Positions 6,369-6,506 of a stretch of DNA of 6,506 bases are shown here, one piece after another. Under the pieces are notes generated by a model that saw only the letters and a program-made list of their open reading frames with translations, did no database searches and was not told where the DNA came from. The number at the start of each line of letters is the position of its first letter. The stretch's first letter is position 1. The position numbers and the translations under genes were made by a program. The DNA comes from Deltaproteobacteria bacterium (GTDB lineage Bacteria; Desulfobacterota; Desulfobacteria; Desulfobacterales; JAUVGT01), in NCBI GenBank assembly GCA_030593645.1, contig JAUVGT010000281.1, forward strand, positions 1-6,506, given 5' to 3'.

Positions 6369-6493
6369 GACGGTTTCGTAAAAAGTCCAACTTCTGCGTT
6401 GTGCTGCATTTCGCAATCATTCAACGTACTATAAGTACGCTTCATGATTACGAAATTTGCACGCCTTGAATTTGAACTTTTTACAAAACCGTC
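6369..6493. repeat. Long palindromic repeat, family B
   Basis: The terminal inverted repeats are about 20 bp: GACGGTTTCGTAAAAAGTCC from 6369, and, read on the minus strand from 6493, GACGGTTTTGTAAAAAGTTC (18 of 20 identical). The interior is also palindromic, with the apex CGTACT (6425-6430) ATA AGTACG (6434-6439) flanked by further imperfect pairing such as AATCAT/ATGATT. It has no coding potential. It lies 28 bp beyond family A copy 2, so two unrelated palindromes are stacked downstream of the GGDEF-EAL gene. A single end of the same family is at 3352-3371. Confidence 0.85.
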
Positions 6494-6506
6494 TAATTCG
6501 GACTTT

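Noticed and set aside
6201..6416. Minus-strand frame of 71 codons
   Set aside because: It lies across the two palindromic elements and its sequence is explained by them; no ribosome binding site or protein-like pattern.

Overview
The window looks like a chromosomal piece of a fairly AT-rich deltaproteobacterium (Desulfobacterota), most likely of the Desulfobacterales type. This is inferred from the RpoH-type sigma factor, the TPR lipoprotein followed by a LolB-like lipoprotein, the PAS-GGDEF-EAL protein and the long palindromic intergenic repeats. No sequence search was possible, so the taxonomy is tentative.

Layout. Positions 1-3274 are a minus-strand block, read from right to left: a sigma-32-type factor (rpoH, 3274-2324), a 185-bp palindromic repeat, a 568-residue TPR lipoprotein (2106-400), a spacer made of seven 12-bp tandem repeats (393-310), and the 5' part of a second lipoprotein, probably LolB-like, that runs off the left edge (308-1). 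A tRNA-Arg(UCU) lies on the plus strand at 3465-3541. About 600 bp of AT-rich DNA follows, whose only plausible gene is a 47-residue hydrophobic minus-strand ORF (3827-3684). A membrane-anchored PAS-GGDEF-EAL protein with intact c-di-GMP synthesis, inhibition and hydrolysis motifs occupies 4145-6166 (+). The right end holds two more palindromic elements (6178-6340 and 6369-6493), and a third may begin at the very edge.

How the parts relate. The two lipoproteins are probably translated from one message and act at the outer membrane, for example in lipoprotein or envelope assembly. rpoH would supply a heat-shock sigma factor and may be co-transcribed with them through the repeat. The c-di-GMP enzyme appears to be an independent unit.

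The most unusual content is non-coding. One palindrome family (copies at 2142-2326 and 6178-6340) sits in the same orientation immediately 3' of two different genes, has TA at both borders, and keeps its central hairpin through apparently compensatory base changes. A second family (6369-6493) has a solitary end near the rpoH promoter region. The 12-bp tandem array looks like repeated copies of a Shine-Dalgarno site. I found no CRISPR array, transposase, phage gene or defence operon in the window.
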